The notes under the pieces were generated by a model. That model searched no databases. It was given only the letters and a program-made list of their open reading frames with translations, and was not told the origin of the DNA. The position numbers and the translations under genes were made by a program. A stretch of 64,000 nt of DNA, taken from positions 744,001 to 808,000 of the forward strand of contig CAMPEJ010000003.1 in the NCBI GenBank assembly GCA_946800325.1, read 5' to 3'. Positions 47,601 through 62,110 of this stretch are shown one piece after another. Numbering within the stretch: the stretch's first letter is position 1; each line of letters starts with the position of its first letter. This stretch comes from Luzula sylvatica (Eukaryota > Streptophyta > Magnoliopsida > Poales > Juncaceae).

Positions 47601-50600
47601 TGGTAAAAGATACGATTCGAATGATCTAAAAATATGTTATTTGAACTCCCCAAAGCATAAACAAATTGTTTTGAATCGAAAAACAAACTTTCTTAGTGTT
47701 TGTAAATTTTGGTGAAATGTTATGTGGTAAAAGATACGATTCAAATTATCTCAAAATACGTTATTTGAACTCCCCAAAGCATAAACAGATTGTTTTGAAT
47801 CAAAAAACAAACTTTCTTAGTGTTTGTAAATTTTGGTGAAATGTTATGTGGTAAAAGATACGATTCAAATGATCTCAAAATACGTTATTTGAACTCCCCA
47901 AAGCATAAACAAATTGTTTTCAATCGAAAAACAAACTTTCTTAGTGTTTGTAAATTTTGGTAAAATGTAATGTGGTAAAAGATACGATTCAAATGATCTC
48001 AAAATACGTTATTTGAACTCTCCAAAACATAAACAAATTGTTTTGAATCGAAAAACAAACTTTCTTAGTGTCTGTAAATTTTGGTGAAATGTTATGTGGT
48101 AAAAGATACGATTCAAATGATCTAAAAATACGTTATTTGAACTCCCCAAAGCATAAACAGATTGTTTTGAATCGAAAAACAAACTTTCTTAGTGTTTGTA
48201 AATTTTGGTGAAATGTTATGTGGTAAAAGATATGATTCAAATGATCTAAAAATATGTTATTCGAACTCCCCAAAGCATAAACAAATTGTTTTGAATCGAA
48301 AAACAAACTTTCTTAGTGTTTGTAAATTTTGGTGAAATGATATGTGGTAAAAGATACGATTCAAATGATCTCAAAATACGTTATTTGAACTCCCCAAAGC
48401 GTAAACAAATTGTTTTGAATCGAAAAACAAACTTTCTTAGTGTTTGTATATTTTGGTGAAATGTTATGTGGTAAAAGATACGATTCAAATGATCTGAAAA
48501 TACGTTATTTGAACTCCCCAAAGCATAAACAGATTGTTTTGAATCGAAAAACAAACTTTCTGAGAGTTTGTAAATTTTGGTGAAATGTTATGTGGTAAAA
48601 GATACGATTCAAATGATCTCAAAATACGTTATTTGAACTCCCCAAAGCATAAACAAATTGTTTTGAATCGAAAAACAAACTTTCTTAGTGTTTGTTAATT
48701 TTGGTGAAATGATATGTGGTAAAAGATACGATTCAAATGATCTCAAAATACGTTATTTGAACTCCCCAAAGCATAAACAGATTGTTTTGAATCGAAAAAC
48801 AAACTTTCTTAGTGTTTGTAAATTTTGGTGAAATGTTATGTGGTAAAAGATACGATTCGAATGATCTAAAAATATGTTATTTGAACTCCCCAAAGCATAA
48901 ACAAATTGTTTTGAATCGAAAAACAAACTTTCTTAGTGTTTGTAAATTTTGGTGAAATGTTATGTGGTAAAAGATACGATTCAAATTATCTCAAAATACG
49001 TTATTTGAACTCCCCAAAGCATAAACAGATTGTTTTGAATCAAAAAACAAACTTTCTTAGTGTTTGTAAATTGTGGTGAAATGTTATGTGGTAAAAGATA
49101 CGATTCAAATGATCTCAAAATACGTTATTTGAACTCCCCAAAGCATAAACAAATTGTTTTCAATCGAAAAACAAACTTTCTTAGTGTTTGTAAATTTTGG
49201 TAAAATGTAATGTGGTAAAAGATACGATTCAAATGATCTCAAAATACGTTATTTGAACTCTCCAAAACATAAACAAATTGTTTTGAATCGAAAAACAAAC
49301 TTTCTTAGTGTCTGTAAATTTTGGTGAAATGTTATGTGGTAAAAGATACGATTCAAATGATCTCAAAATACGTTATTTGAACTCCCCAAAGGATAAACAG
49401 ACTGTTTTGAATCGAAAAACAAACTTTCTTAGTGTTTGTAAATTTTGGTGAAATGTTATGTGGTAAAAGATACGATTCAAATGATCTAAAAATACGTTAT
49501 TTGAACTCCCCAAAGCATAAACAGATTGTTTTGAATCGAAAAACAAACTTTCTTAGTGTTTGTAAATTTTGGTGAAATGTTATGTGGTAAAAGATATGAT
49601 TCAAATGATCTAAAAATATGTTATTCGAACTCCCCAAAGCATAAACAAATTGTTTTGAATCGAAAAACAAACTTTCTTAGTGTTTGTAAATTTTGGTGAA
49701 ATGATATGTGGTAAAAGATACGATTCAAATGATCTCAAAATACGTTATTTGAACTCCCCAAAGCATAAACAGATTGTTTTGAATCGAAAAACAAACTTTC
49801 TTAGTGTTTGTAAATTTTGGTGAAATGTTATGTAGTAAAAGATACGATTCAAATGATCTCAAAATACGTTATTCGAACTCCCCAAAGCATAAACAGATTG
49901 TTTTGAATCGAAAAACAAACTTTCTTAGTGTTTGTAAATTTTGGTGAAATGTTATGTGGTAAAAGATACGATTCGAATGATCTCAAAATATGTTATTTGA
50001 ACTCCCCAAAGCATAAACAAATTGTTTTGAATCGAAAAACAAACTTTCTTAGTGTTTGTAAATTTTGGTGAAATGTTATGTGGTAAAAGATACGATTCAA
50101 ATTATCTCAAAATATGTTATTTGAACTCCCCAAAGCATAAACAGATTGTTTTGAATCAAAAAACAAACTTTCTTAGTGTTTGTAAATTTTGGTGAAATGT
50201 TATGTGGTAAAAGATACGATTCAAATGATCTCAAAATACGTTATTTGAACTCCCCAAAGCATAAACAAATTGTTTTGAATCGAAAAACAAACTTTCTTAG
50301 TGTTTGTAAATTTTGGTGAAATGATATGTGGTAAAAGATACGATTCAAATGATCTCAAAATACGTTATTCGAACTCCCCAAAGCATAAACAGATTGTTTT
50401 GAATCGAAAAACAAACTTTCTTAGTGTTTGTATATTTTCGTGAAATGTTATGTGGTAAAAGATACGATTCAAATGATCTGAAAATACGTTATTTGAACTC
50501 CCCAAAGCATAAACAGATTGTTTTGAATCGAAAAACAAACTTTCTGAGAGTTTGTAAATTTTGGTGAAATGTTATGTGGTAAAAGATACGATTCAAATGA

Positions 50601-51700
50601 TCTCAAAATACGTTATTTGAACTCCCCAAAGCATAAACAAATTGTTTTGAATCGAAAAACAAACTTTCTTAGTGTTTGTTAATTTTGGTGAAATGATATG
50701 TGGTAAAAGATACGATTCAAATGATCTCAAAATACGTTATTTGAACTCCCCAAAGCATAAACAGATTGTTTTGAATCGAAAAACAAACTTTCTTAGTGTT
50801 TGTAAATTTTGGTGAAATGTTATGTGGTAAAAGATACGATTCGAATGATCTAAAAATATGTTATTTGAACTCCCCAAAGCATAAACAAATTGTTTTGAAT
50901 CGAAAAACAAACTTTCTTAGTGTTTGTAAATTTTGGTGAAATGTTATGTGGTAAAAGATACGATTCAAATTATCTCAAAATACGTTATTTGAACTCCCCA
51001 AAGCATAAACAGATTGTTTTGAATCAAAAAACAAACTTTCTTAGTGTTTGTAAATTTTGGTGAAATGTTATGTGGTAAAAGATACGATTCAAATGATCTC
51101 AAAATACGTTATTTGAACTCCCCAAAGCATAAACAAATTGTTTTCAATCGAAAAACAAACTTTCTTAGTGTTTGTAAATTTTGGTAAAATGTAATGTGGT
51201 AAAAGATACGATTCAAATGATCTCAAAATACGTTATTTGAACTCTCCAAAACATAAACAAATTGTTTTGAATCGAAAAACAAACTTTCTTAGTGTCTGTA
51301 AATTTTGGTGAAATGTTATGTGGTAAAAGATACGATTCAAATGATCTAAAAATACGTTATTTGAACTCCCCAAAGCATAAACAGATTGTTTTGAATCGAA
51401 AAACAAACTTTCTTAGTGTTTGTAAATTTTGGTGAAATGTTATGTGGTAAAAGATATGATTCAAATGATCTAAAAATATGTTATTCGAACTCCCCAAAGC
51501 ATAAACAAATTGTTTTGAATCGAAAAACAAACTTTCTTAGTGTTTGTAAATTTTGGTGAAATGATATGTGGTAAAAGATACGATTCAAATGATCTCAAAA
51601 TACGTTATTTGAACTCCCCAAAGCGTAAACAAATTGTTTTGAATCGAAAAACAAACTTTCTTAGTGTTTGTATATTTTGGTGAAATGTTATGTGGTAAAA
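41906..51700. repeat. Higher-order repeat: 11-mer (1364 bp) and 10-mer (1240 bp)
   Basis: m6 spacings change abruptly after 41989 to 1364, 1240, 496, 867, 1364, 1240, 1984 and 1240 bp. The 11-mer order is m6, m7, a CAGATTG monomer, a TTCGAATGATCT monomer, TTATCTC/CAAAAAAC, TTTTCAATCG with GTAATGTGG, CTCTCCAAAACAT with TGTCTG, GGATAAACAGACTG, GATCTAAAAATACG, GATATGATT with TTCGAAC, and a TGTATATTTT monomer. The 10-mer lacks only the GGATAAACAGACTG monomer. All these intervals except 867 are exact multiples of 124. The 867-bp one holds the single 123-bp unit of this block, at about 45.4 kb. GGATAAACAG sites at 46787 and 49391 are 2604 bp (21 monomers) apart. Confidence 0.9.
45367..48657. repeat. 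3.3-kb segmental duplication, copy 2 (offset 3967 bp)
   Basis: This is the partner of 41.40-44.69 kb. At the four private changes noted for copy 1, this copy has the common base, so those changes probably arose in copy 1. The join between the copies (44.5-45.9 kb) holds two odd m6 intervals of 4 and 7 monomers. Confidence 0.75.
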
Positions 51701-54303
51701 GATACGATTCAAATGATCTGAAAATACGTTATTTGAACTCCCCAAAGCATAAACAGATTGTTTTGAATCGAAAAACAAACTTTCTGAGAGTTTGTAAATT
51801 TTGGGGAAATGTTATGTGGTAAAAGATACGATTCAAATGATCTCAAAATACGTTATTTGAACTCCCCAAAGCATAAACAAATTGTTTTGAATCGAAAAAC
51901 AAACTTTCTTAGTGTTTGTTAATTTTGGTGAAATGATATGTGGTAAAAGATACGATTCAAATGATCTCAAAATACGTTATTTGAACTCCCCAAAGCATAA
52001 ACAGATTGTTTTGAATCGAAAAACAAACTTTCTTAGTGTTTGTAAATTTTGGTGAAATGTTATGTGGTAAAAGATACGATTCGAATGATCTAAAAATATG
52101 TTATTTGAACTCCCCAAAGCATAAACAAATTGTTTTGAATCGAAAAACAAACTTTCTTAGTGTTTGTAAATTTTGGTGAAATGTTATGTGGTAAAAGATA
52201 CGATTCAAATTATCTCAAAATACGTTATTTGAACTCCCCAAAGCATAAACAGATTGTTTTGAATCAAAAAACAAACTTTCTTAGTGTTTGTAAATTTTGG
52301 TGAAATGTTATGTGGTAAAAGATACGATTCAAATGATCTCAAAATACGTTATTTGAACTCCCCAAAGCATAAACAAATTGTTTTCAATCGAAAAACAAAC
52401 TTTCTTAGTGTTTGTAAATTTTGGTAAAATGTAATGTGGTAAAAGATACGATTCAAATGATCTCAAAATACGTTATTTGAACTCTCCAAAACATAAACAA
52501 ATTGTTTTGAATCGAAAAACAAACTTTCTTAGTGTCTGTAAATTTTGGTGAAATGTTATGTGGTAAAAGATACGATTCAAATGATCTCAAAATACGTTAT
52601 TTGAACTCCCCAAAGGATAAACAGACTGTTTTGAATCGAAAAACAAACTTTCTTAGTGTTTGTAAATTTTGGTGAAATGTTATGTGGTAAAAGATACGAT
52701 TCAAATGATCTAAAAATACGTTATTTGAACTCCCCAAAGCATAAACAGATTGTTTTGAATCGAAAAACAAACTTTCTTAGTGTTTGTAAATTTTGGTGAA
52801 ATGTTATGTGGTAAAAGATATGATTCAAATGATCTAAAAATATGTTATTCGAACTCCCCAAAGCATAAACAAATTGTTTTGAATCGAAAAACAAACTTTC
52901 TTAGTGTTTGTAAATTTTGGTGAAATGATATGTGGTAAAAGATACGATTCAAATGATCTCAAAATACGTTATTTGAACTCCCCAAAGCATAAACAGATTG
53001 TTTTGAATCGAAAAACAAACTTTCTTAGTGTTTGTAAATTTTGGTGAAATGTTATGTAGTAAAAGATACGATTCAAATGATCTCAAAATACGTTATTCGA
53101 ACTCCCCAAAGCATAAACAGATTGTTTTGAATCGAAAAACAAACTTTCTTAGTGTTTGTAAATTTTGGTGAAATGTTATGTGGTAAAAGATACGATTCAA
53201 ATGATCTCAAAATACGTTATTTGAACTCCCCAAAGCATAAACAAATTGTTTTGAATCGAAAAACACACTTTCTTAGTGTTTGTAAATTTTGGTGAAATGT
53301 TATGTGGTAAAAGATACGATTCAAATGATCAAAAAATACGTTATTTGAACTCCCCAAAGCATAAACAAATTGTTTTGAATCGAAAAACAAACTGTCTTAG
53401 TGTTTGTAAATTTTGGTGAAAAGTTATGTAGTAAAAGATACGATTCAAATGATCTCAAAATACGTTATTTGAACTCCCCAAAGCGTAAACAAATTGTTTT
53501 GAATCGAAAAACAAACTTTCTTAGTGTTTGTATATTTTGGTGAAATGTTATGTGGTAAAAGATACGATTCAAATGATCTGAAAATACGTTATTTGAACTC
53601 CCCAAAGCATAAACAGATTGTTTTGAATCGAAAAACAAACTTTCTGAGAGTTTGTAAATTTTGGTGAAATGTTATGTGGTAAAAGATACGATTCAAATGA
53701 TCTCAAAATACGTTATTTGAACTCCCCAAAGCATAAACAAATTGTTTTGAATCGAAAAACAAACTTTCTTAGTGTTTGTAAATTTTGGTGAAATGTTATG
53801 TGGTAAAAGATACGATTCGAATGATCTAAAAATATGTTATTTGAACTCCCCAAAGCATAAAAAATTGTTTTGAATCGAAAAACAAACTTTGTTAGTGTTT
53901 GTACATTTTGGTGAAATGTTATGTGGTAAAAGATACGATTCAAATGATCTCAAAATACGTTATTTGAACTCCCCAAAGCATAAACAAATTGTTTTGAATC
54001 GAAAAACAAACTTTCTTAGTGTTTGTAAATTTTGGTGAAATGTTATGTGGTAAAAGATACGATTCAAATGATCAAAAAATACGTTATTTGAACTCCCCAA
54101 AGCGTAAACAAATTGTTTTGAATCGAAAAACAAACTGTCTTAGTGTTTGTAAATTTTGGTGAAAAGTTATGTAGTAAAAGATACGATTCAAATGATCTCA
54201 AAATACGTTATTTGAACTCCCCAAAGCGTAAACAAATTGTTTTGAATCGAAAAACAAACTTTCTTAGTGTTTGTATATTTTGGTGAAATGTTATGTGGTA
54301 AAA

Positions 54304-54428
54304 GATACGATTCAAATGATCCGAAAATACGTTATTTGAACTCCCCAAAGCATAAACAGATTGTTTTGAATCGAAAAACAAACTTTCTGAGAGTTTGTAA
54401 ATTTTGGTGAAATGTTATGTGGTAAAAA
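54304..54428 (+). repeat. 125-bp monomer with an inserted A
   Basis: Starts at 54304 and 54429 give 125 bp, because GGTAAAAGATACG is GGTAAAAAGATACG at the monomer junction. The identical change is at 60129-60253, 5825 bp away, and nowhere else that I saw. It is a good tag for the 37-monomer duplication. Confidence 0.85.
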
Positions 54429-54800
54429 GATACGATTCAAATGATCTCAAAATACGTTATTTGAACTCCCCAAAGCATAAACAAATTGTTTTGAATCGAA
54501 AAACAAACTTTCTTAGTGTTTGTTAATTTTGGTGAAATGATATGTGGTAAAAGATACGGTTCAAATGATCTCAAAATACGTTATTTGAACTCCCCAAAGC
54601 ATAAACAGATTGTTTTGAATCGAAAAACAAACTTTCTTAGTGTTTGTAAATTTTGGTGAAATGTTATGTAGTAAAAGATACGATTCAAATGATCTCAAAA
54701 TACGTTATTCGAACTCCCCAAAGCATAAACAGATTGTTTTGAATCGAAAAACAAACTTTCTTAGTGTTTGTAAATTTTGGTGAAATGTTATGTGGTAAAA

Positions 54801-54922
54801 GATACGATTCGAATGATCTAAAAATATGTTATTTGAACTCCCCAAAGCATAAAAAATTGTTTTGAATCGAAAAACAAACTTTGTTAGTGTTTGAAATTTT
54901 GGTGAAATGTTATGTGGTAAAA
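54801..54922 (+). repeat. 122-bp monomer (123-bp class plus one further deletion)
   Basis: Starts at 54801 and 54923 give 122 bp. The unit has the AAAAAATTG deletion of the m2 class and also GTTTGAAATTTTGG in place of GTTTGTAAATTTTGG. The same double change is at 60626-60747, again 5825 bp downstream. Confidence 0.85.
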
Positions 54923-56285
54923 GATACGATTCAAATGATCTCAAAATACGTTATTTGAACTCCCCAAAGCATAAACAAATTGTTTTGAATCGAAAAACAA
55001 ACTTTCTTAGTGTTTGTAAATTTTGGTGAAATGTTATGTGGTAAAAGATACGATTCAAATGATCTAAAAATACGTTATTTGAACTCCCCAAAGCATAAAC
55101 AGATTGTTTTGAATCGAAAAACAAACTTTCTTAGTGTTTGTAAATTTTGGTGAAATGTTATGTGGTAAAAGATATGATTCAAATGATCTAAAAATATGTT
55201 ATTCGAACTCCCCAAAGCATAAACATATTGTTTTGAATCGAAAAACAAACTTTCTTAGTGTTTGTAAATTTTGGTGAAATGATATGTGGTAAAAGATACG
55301 ATTCAAATGATCTCAAAATACGTTATTCGAACTCCCCAAAGCATAAACAGATTGTTTTGAATCGAAAAACAAACTTTCTTAGTGTTTGTAAATTTTGGTG
55401 AAATGTTATGTGGTAAAAGATACGATTCGAATGATCTAAAAATATGTTATTTGAACTCCCCAAAGCATAAAAAATTGTTTTGAATCGAAAAACAAACTTT
55501 GTTAGTGTTTGTAAATTTTGGTGAAATGTTATGTGGTAAAAGATACGATTCAAATGATCTCAAAATACGTTATTTGAACTCCCCAAAGCATAAACAAATT
55601 GTTTTGAATCGAAAAACAAACTTTCTTAGTGTTTGTAAATTTTGGTGAAATGTTATGTGGTAAAAGATACGATTCAAATGATCAAAAAATACGTTATTTG
55701 AACTCCCCAAAGCATAAACAAATTGTTTTGAATCGAAAAACAAACTGTCTTAGTGTTTGTAAATTTTGGTGAAAAGTTATGTAGTAAAAGATACGATTCA
55801 AATGATCTCAAAATACGTTATTTGAACTCCCCAAAGCGTAAACAAATTGTTTTGAATCGAAAAACAAACTTTCTTAGTGTTTGTATATTTTGGTGAAATG
55901 TTATGTGGTAAAAGATACGATTCAAATGATCTGAAAATACGTTATTTGAACTCCCCAAAGCATAAACAGATTGTTTTGAATCGAAAAACAAACTTTCTGA
56001 GAGTTTGTAAATTTTGGTGAAATGTTATGTGGTAAAAGATACGATTCAAATGATCTCAAAATACGTTATTTGAACTCCCCAAAGCATAAACAAATTGTTT
56101 TGAATCGAAAAACAAACTTTCTTAGTGTTTGTAAATTTTGGTGAAATGATATGTGGTAAAAGATACGATTCAAATGATCTCAAAATACGTTATTTGAACT
56201 CCCCAAAGCGTAAACAAATTGTTTTGAATCGAAAAACAAACTTTCTTAGTGTTTGTATATTTTGGTGAAATGTTATGTGGTAAAA

Positions 56286-57525
56286 GATACGATTCAAATG
56301 ATCTGAAAATACGTTATTTGAACTCCCCAAAGCATAAACAGATTGTTTTGAATCGAAAAACAAACTTTCTGAGAGTTTGTAAATTTTGGGGAAATGTTAT
56401 GTGGTAAAAGATACGATTCAAATGATCTCAAAATACGTTATTTGAACTCCCCAAAGCATAAACAAATTGTTTTGAATCGAAAAACAAACTTTCTTAGTGT
56501 TTGTTAATTTTGGTGAAATGATATGTGGTAAAAGATACGATTCAAATGATCTCAAAATACGTTATTTGAACTCCCCAAAGCATAAACAGATTGTTTTGAA
56601 TCGAAAAACAAACTTTCTTAGTGTTTGTAAATTTTGGTGAAATGTTATGTGGTAAAAGATACGATTCGAATGATCTAAAAATATGTTATTTGAACTCCCC
56701 AAAGCATAAACAAATTGTTTTGAATCGAAAAACAAACTTTCTTAGTGTTTGTAAATTTTGGTGAAATGTTATGTGGTAAAAGATACGATTCAAATTATCT
56801 CAAAATACGTTATTTGAACTCCCCAAAGCATAAACAGATTGTTTTGAATCAAAAAACAAACTTTCTTAGTGTTTGTAAATTTTGGTGAAATGTTATGTGG
56901 TAAAAGATACGATTCAAATGATCTCAAAATACGTTATTTGAACTCCCCAAAGCATAAACAAATTGTTTTCAATCGAAAAACAAACTTTCTTAGTGTTTGT
57001 AAATTTTGGTAAAATGTAATGTGGTAAAAGATACGATTCAAATGATCTCAAAATACGTTATTTGAACTCTCCAAAACATAAACAAATTGTTTTGAATCGA
57101 AAAACAAACTTTCTTAGTGTCTGTAAATTTTGGTGAAATGTTATGTGGTAAAAGATACGATTCAAATGATCTAAAAATACGTTATTTGAACTCCCCAAAG
57201 CATAAACAGATTGTTTTGAATCGAAAAACAAACTTTCTTAGTGTTTGTAAATTTTGGTGAAATGTTATGTGGTAAAAGATATGATTCAAATGATCTAAAA
57301 ATATGTTATTCGAACTCCCCAAAGCATAAACAAATTGTTTTGAATCGAAAAACAAACTTTCTTAGTGTTTGTAAATTTTGGTGAAATGATATGTGGTAAA
57401 AGATACGATTCAAATGATCTCAAAATACGTTATTTGAACTCCCCAAAGCGTAAACAAATTGTTTTGAATCGAAAAACAAACTTTCTTAGTGTTTGTATAT
57501 TTTGGTGAAATGTTATGTGGTAAAA
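56286..57525. repeat. 10-monomer unit between super-unit copies 1 and 2
   Basis: This is one 10-mer (1240 bp) of the same order as those at 43270-44509 and 50461-51700. It begins with an m6 monomer that carries GGGGAAATG, as do the m6 monomers that open all three super-unit copies. It separates copies 1 and 2 but is absent between copies 2 and 3. Confidence 0.8.
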
Positions 57526-60500
57526 GATACGATTCAAATGATCTGAAAATACGTTATTTGAACTCCCCAAAGCATAAACAGATTGTTTTGAATCGAAAAA
57601 CAAACTTTCTGAGAGTTTGTAAATTTTGGGGAAATGTTATGTGGTAAAAGATACGATTCAAATGATCTCAAAATACGTTATTTGAACTCCCCAAAGCATA
57701 AACAAATTGTTTTGAATCGAAAAACAAACTTTCTTAGTGTTTGTTAATTTTGGTGAAATGATATGTGGTAAAAGATACGATTCAAATGATCTCAAAATAC
57801 GTTATTTGAACTCCCCAAAGCATAAACAGATTGTTTTGAATCGAAAAACAAACTTTCTTAGTGTTTGTAAATTTTGGTGAAATGTTATGTGGTAAAAGAT
57901 ACGATTCGAATGATCTAAAAATATGTTATTTGAACTCCCCAAAGCATAAACAAATTGTTTTGAATCGAAAAACAAACTTTCTTAGTGTTTGTAAATTTTG
58001 GTGAAATGTTATGTGGTAAAAGATACGATTCAAATTATCTCAAAATACGTTATTTGAACTCCCCAAAGCATAAACAGATTGTTTTGAATCAAAAAACAAA
58101 CTTTCTTAGTGTTTGTAAATTTTGGTGAAATGTTATGTGGTAAAAGATACGATTCAAATGATCTCAAAATACGTTATTTGAACTCCCCAAAGCATAAACA
58201 AATTGTTTTCAATCGAAAAACAAACTTTCTTAGTGTTTGTAAATTTTGGTAAAATGTAATGTGGTAAAAGATACGATTCAAATGATCTCAAAATACGTTA
58301 TTTGAACTCTCCAAAACATAAACAAATTGTTTTGAATCGAAAAACAAACTTTCTTAGTGTCTGTAAATTTTGGTGAAATGTTATGTGGTAAAAGATACGA
58401 TTCAAATGATCTCAAAATACGTTATTTGAACTCCCCAAAGGATAAACAGACTGTTTTGAATCGAAAAACAAACTTTCTTAGTGTTTGTAAATTTTGGTGA
58501 AATGTTATGTGGTAAAAGATACGATTCAAATGATCTAAAAATACGTTATTTGAACTCCCCAAAGCATAAACAGATTGTTTTGAATCGAAAAACAAACTTT
58601 CTTAGTGTTTGTAAATTTTGGTGAAATGTTATGTGGTAAAAGATATGATTCAAATGATCTAAAAATATGTTATTCGAACTCCCCAAAGCATAAACAAATT
58701 GTTTTGAATCGAAAAACAAACTTTCTTAGTGTTTGTAAATTTTGGTGAAATGATATGTGGTAAAAGATACGATTCAAATGATCTCAAAATACGTTATTTG
58801 AACTCCCCAAAGCATAAACAGATTGTTTTGAATCGAAAAACAAACTTTCTTAGTGTTTGTAAATTTTGGTGAAATGTTATGTAGTAAAAGATACGATTCA
58901 AATGATCTCAAAATACGTTATTCGAACTCCCCAAAGCATAAACAGATTGTTTTGAATCGAAAAACAAACTTTCTTAGTGTTTGTAAATTTTGGTGAAATG
59001 TTATGTGGTAAAAGATACGATTCAAATGATCTCAAAATACGTTATTTGAACTCCCCAAAGCATAAACAAATTGTTTTGAATCGAAAAACACACTTTCTTA
59101 GTGTTTGTAAATTTTGGTGAAATGTTATGTGGTAAAAGATACGATTCAAATGATCAAAAAATACGTTATTTGAACTCCCCAAAGCATAAACAAATTGTTT
59201 TGAATCGAAAAACAAACTGTCTTAGTGTTTGTAAATTTTGGTGAAAAGTTATGTAGTAAAAGATACGATTCAAATGATCTCAAAATACGTTATTTGAACT
59301 CCCCAAAGCGTAAACAAATTGTTTTGAATCGAAAAACAAACTTTCTTAGTGTTTGTATATTTTGGTGAAATGTTATGTGGTAAAAGATACGATTCAAATG
59401 ATCTGAAAATACGTTATTTGAACTCCCCAAAGCATAAACAGATTGTTTTGAATCGAAAAACAAACTTTCTGAGAGTTTGTAAATTTTGGTGAAATGTTAT
59501 GTGGTAAAAGATACGATTCAAATGATCTCAAAATACGTTATTTGAACTCCCCAAAGCATAAACAAATTGTTTTGAATCGAAAAACAAACTTTCTTAGTGT
59601 TTGTAAATTTTGGTGAAATGTTATGTGGTAAAAGATACGATTCGAATGATCTAAAAATATGTTATTTGAACTCCCCAAAGCATAAAAAATTGTTTTGAAT
59701 CGAAAAACAAACTTTGTTAGTGTTTGTACATTTTGGTGAAATGTTATGTGGTAAAAGATACGATTCAAATGATCTCAAAATACGTTATTTGAACTCCCCA
59801 AAGCATAAACAAATTGTTTTGAATCGAAAAACAAACTTTCTTAGTGTTTGTAAATTTTGGTGAAATGTTATGTGGTAAAAGATACGATTCAAATGATCAA
59901 AAAATACGTTATTTGAACTCCCCAAAGCGTAAACAAATTGTTTTGAATCGAAAAACAAACTGTCTTAGTGTTTGTAAATTTTGGTGAAAAGTTATGTAGT
60001 AAAAGATACGATTCAAATGATCTCAAAATACGTTATTTGAACTCCCCAAAGCGTAAACAAATTGTTTTGAATCGAAAAACAAACTTTCTTAGTGTTTGTA
60101 TATTTTGGTGAAATGTTATGTGGTAAAAGATACGATTCAAATGATCCGAAAATACGTTATTTGAACTCCCCAAAGCATAAACAGATTGTTTTGAATCGAA
60201 AAACAAACTTTCTGAGAGTTTGTAAATTTTGGTGAAATGTTATGTGGTAAAAAGATACGATTCAAATGATCTCAAAATACGTTATTTGAACTCCCCAAAG
60301 CATAAACAAATTGTTTTGAATCGAAAAACAAACTTTCTTAGTGTTTGTTAATTTTGGTGAAATGATATGTGGTAAAAGATACGGTTCAAATGATCTCAAA
60401 ATACGTTATTTGAACTCCCCAAAGCATAAACAGATTGTTTTGAATCGAAAAACAAACTTTCTTAGTGTTTGTAAATTTTGGTGAAATGTTATGTAGTAAA

Positions 60501-62110
60501 AGATACGATTCAAATGATCTCAAAATACGTTATTCGAACTCCCCAAAGCATAAACAGATTGTTTTGAATCGAAAAACAAACTTTCTTAGTGTTTGTAAAT
60601 TTTGGTGAAATGTTATGTGGTAAAAGATACGATTCGAATGATCTAAAAATATGTTATTTGAACTCCCCAAAGCATAAAAAATTGTTTTGAATCGAAAAAC
60701 AAACTTTGTTAGTGTTTGAAATTTTGGTGAAATGTTATGTGGTAAAAGATACGATTCAAATGATCTCAAAATACGTTATTTGAACTCCCCAAAGCATAAA
60801 CAAATTGTTTTGAATCGAAAAACAAACTTTCTTAGTGTTTGTAAATTTTGGTGAAATGTTATGTGGTAAAAGATACGATTCAAATGATCTAAAAATACGT
60901 TATTTGAACTCCCCAAAGCATAAACAGATTGTTTTGAATCGAAAAACAAACTTTCTTAGTGTTTGTAAATTTTGGTGAAATGTTATGTGGTAAAAGATAT
61001 GATTCAAATGATCTAAAAATATGTTATTCGAACTCCCCAAAGCATAAACATATTGTTTTGAATCGAAAAACAAACTTTCTTAGTGTTTGTAAATTTTGGT
61101 GAAATGATATGTGGTAAAAGATACGATTCAAATGATCTCAAAATACGTTATTCGAACTCCCCAAAGCATAAACAGATTGTTTTGAATCGAAAAACAAACT
61201 TTCTTAGTGTTTGTAAATTTTGGTGAAATGTTATGTGGTAAAAGATACGATTCGAATGATCTAAAAATATGTTATTTGAACTCCCCAAAGCATAAAAAAT
61301 TGTTTTGAATCGAAAAACAAACTTTGTTAGTGTTTGTAAATTTTGGTGAAATGTTATGTGGTAAAAGATACGATTCAAATGATCTCAAAATACGTTATTT
61401 GAACTCCCCAAAGCATAAACAAATTGTTTTGAATCGAAAAACAAACTTTCTTAGTGTTTGTAAATTTTGGTGAAATGTTATGTGGTAAAAGATACGATTC
61501 AAATGATCAAAAAATACGTTATTTGAACTCCCCAAAGCATAAACAAATTGTTTTGAATCGAAAAACAAACTGTCTTAGTGTTTGTAAATTTTGGTGAAAA
61601 GTTATGTAGTAAAAGATACGATTCAAATGATCTCAAAATACGTTATTTGAACTCCCCAAAGCGTAAACAAATTGTTTTGAATCGAAAAACAAACTTTCTT
61701 AGTGTTTGTATATTTTGGTGAAATGTTATGTGGTAAAAGATACGATTCAAATGATCTGAAAATACGTTATTTGAACTCCCCAAAGCATAAACAGATTGTT
61801 TTGAATCGAAAAACAAACTTTCTGAGAGTTTGTAAATTTTGGTGAAATGTTATGTGGTAAAAGATACGATTCAAATGATCTCAAAATACGTTATTTGAAC
61901 TCCCCAAAGCATAAACAAATTGTTTTGAATCGAAAAACAAACTTTCTTAGTGTTTGTAAATTTTGGTGAAATGATATGTGGTAAAAGATACGATTCAAAT
62001 GATCTCAAAATACGTTATTTGAACTCCCCAAAGCGTAAACAAATTGTTTTGAATCGAAAAACAAACTTTCTTAGTGTTTGTATATTTTGGTGAAATGTTA
62101 TGTGGTAAAA
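57526..62110. repeat. 37-monomer super-unit (4585 bp), copy 2
   Basis: All private markers of copy 1 recur at +5825 bp: GGGGAAATG (57630), GGATAAACAG (58440), AACACACTT (59089), TGTACATTTTGG, the 125-bp and 122-bp monomers, GATACGGTTC and CATAAACATATTG. I found no difference at any marker I compared but did not align every base. The near-identity suggests a recent event, or at worst an assembly duplication. Confidence 0.85.

Larger units (their letters stand above)
51701..56285. repeat. 37-monomer super-unit (4585 bp), copy 1
   Basis: Phased at m6, this unit contains intervals of 15, 6, 13 and 3 monomers (1860, 743, 1610 and 372 bp). Private markers are TTTTGGGGAAATG (51805), AACACACTT (53264), TGTACATTTTGG (about 53.9 kb), a 125-bp monomer (54304-54428), GATACGGTTC (about 54.56 kb), a 122-bp monomer (54801-54922) and CATAAACATATTG (about 55.22 kb). 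The unit fuses the 11-mer type (left) with an m8-m1-m3-m4-m5 series (right). Confidence 0.85.

Noticed and set aside
3531..61378. Recurring reverse-strand open frames of 61-98 codons with near-identical products
   Set aside because: They repeat with the satellite and exist only where a 123-bp monomer (41 codons) keeps the frame open. Those I checked begin at TTG, not ATG (for example at 26802 and 3827). They show no codon-level conservation, splice context or recognisable domain. They are artefacts of the repeat.
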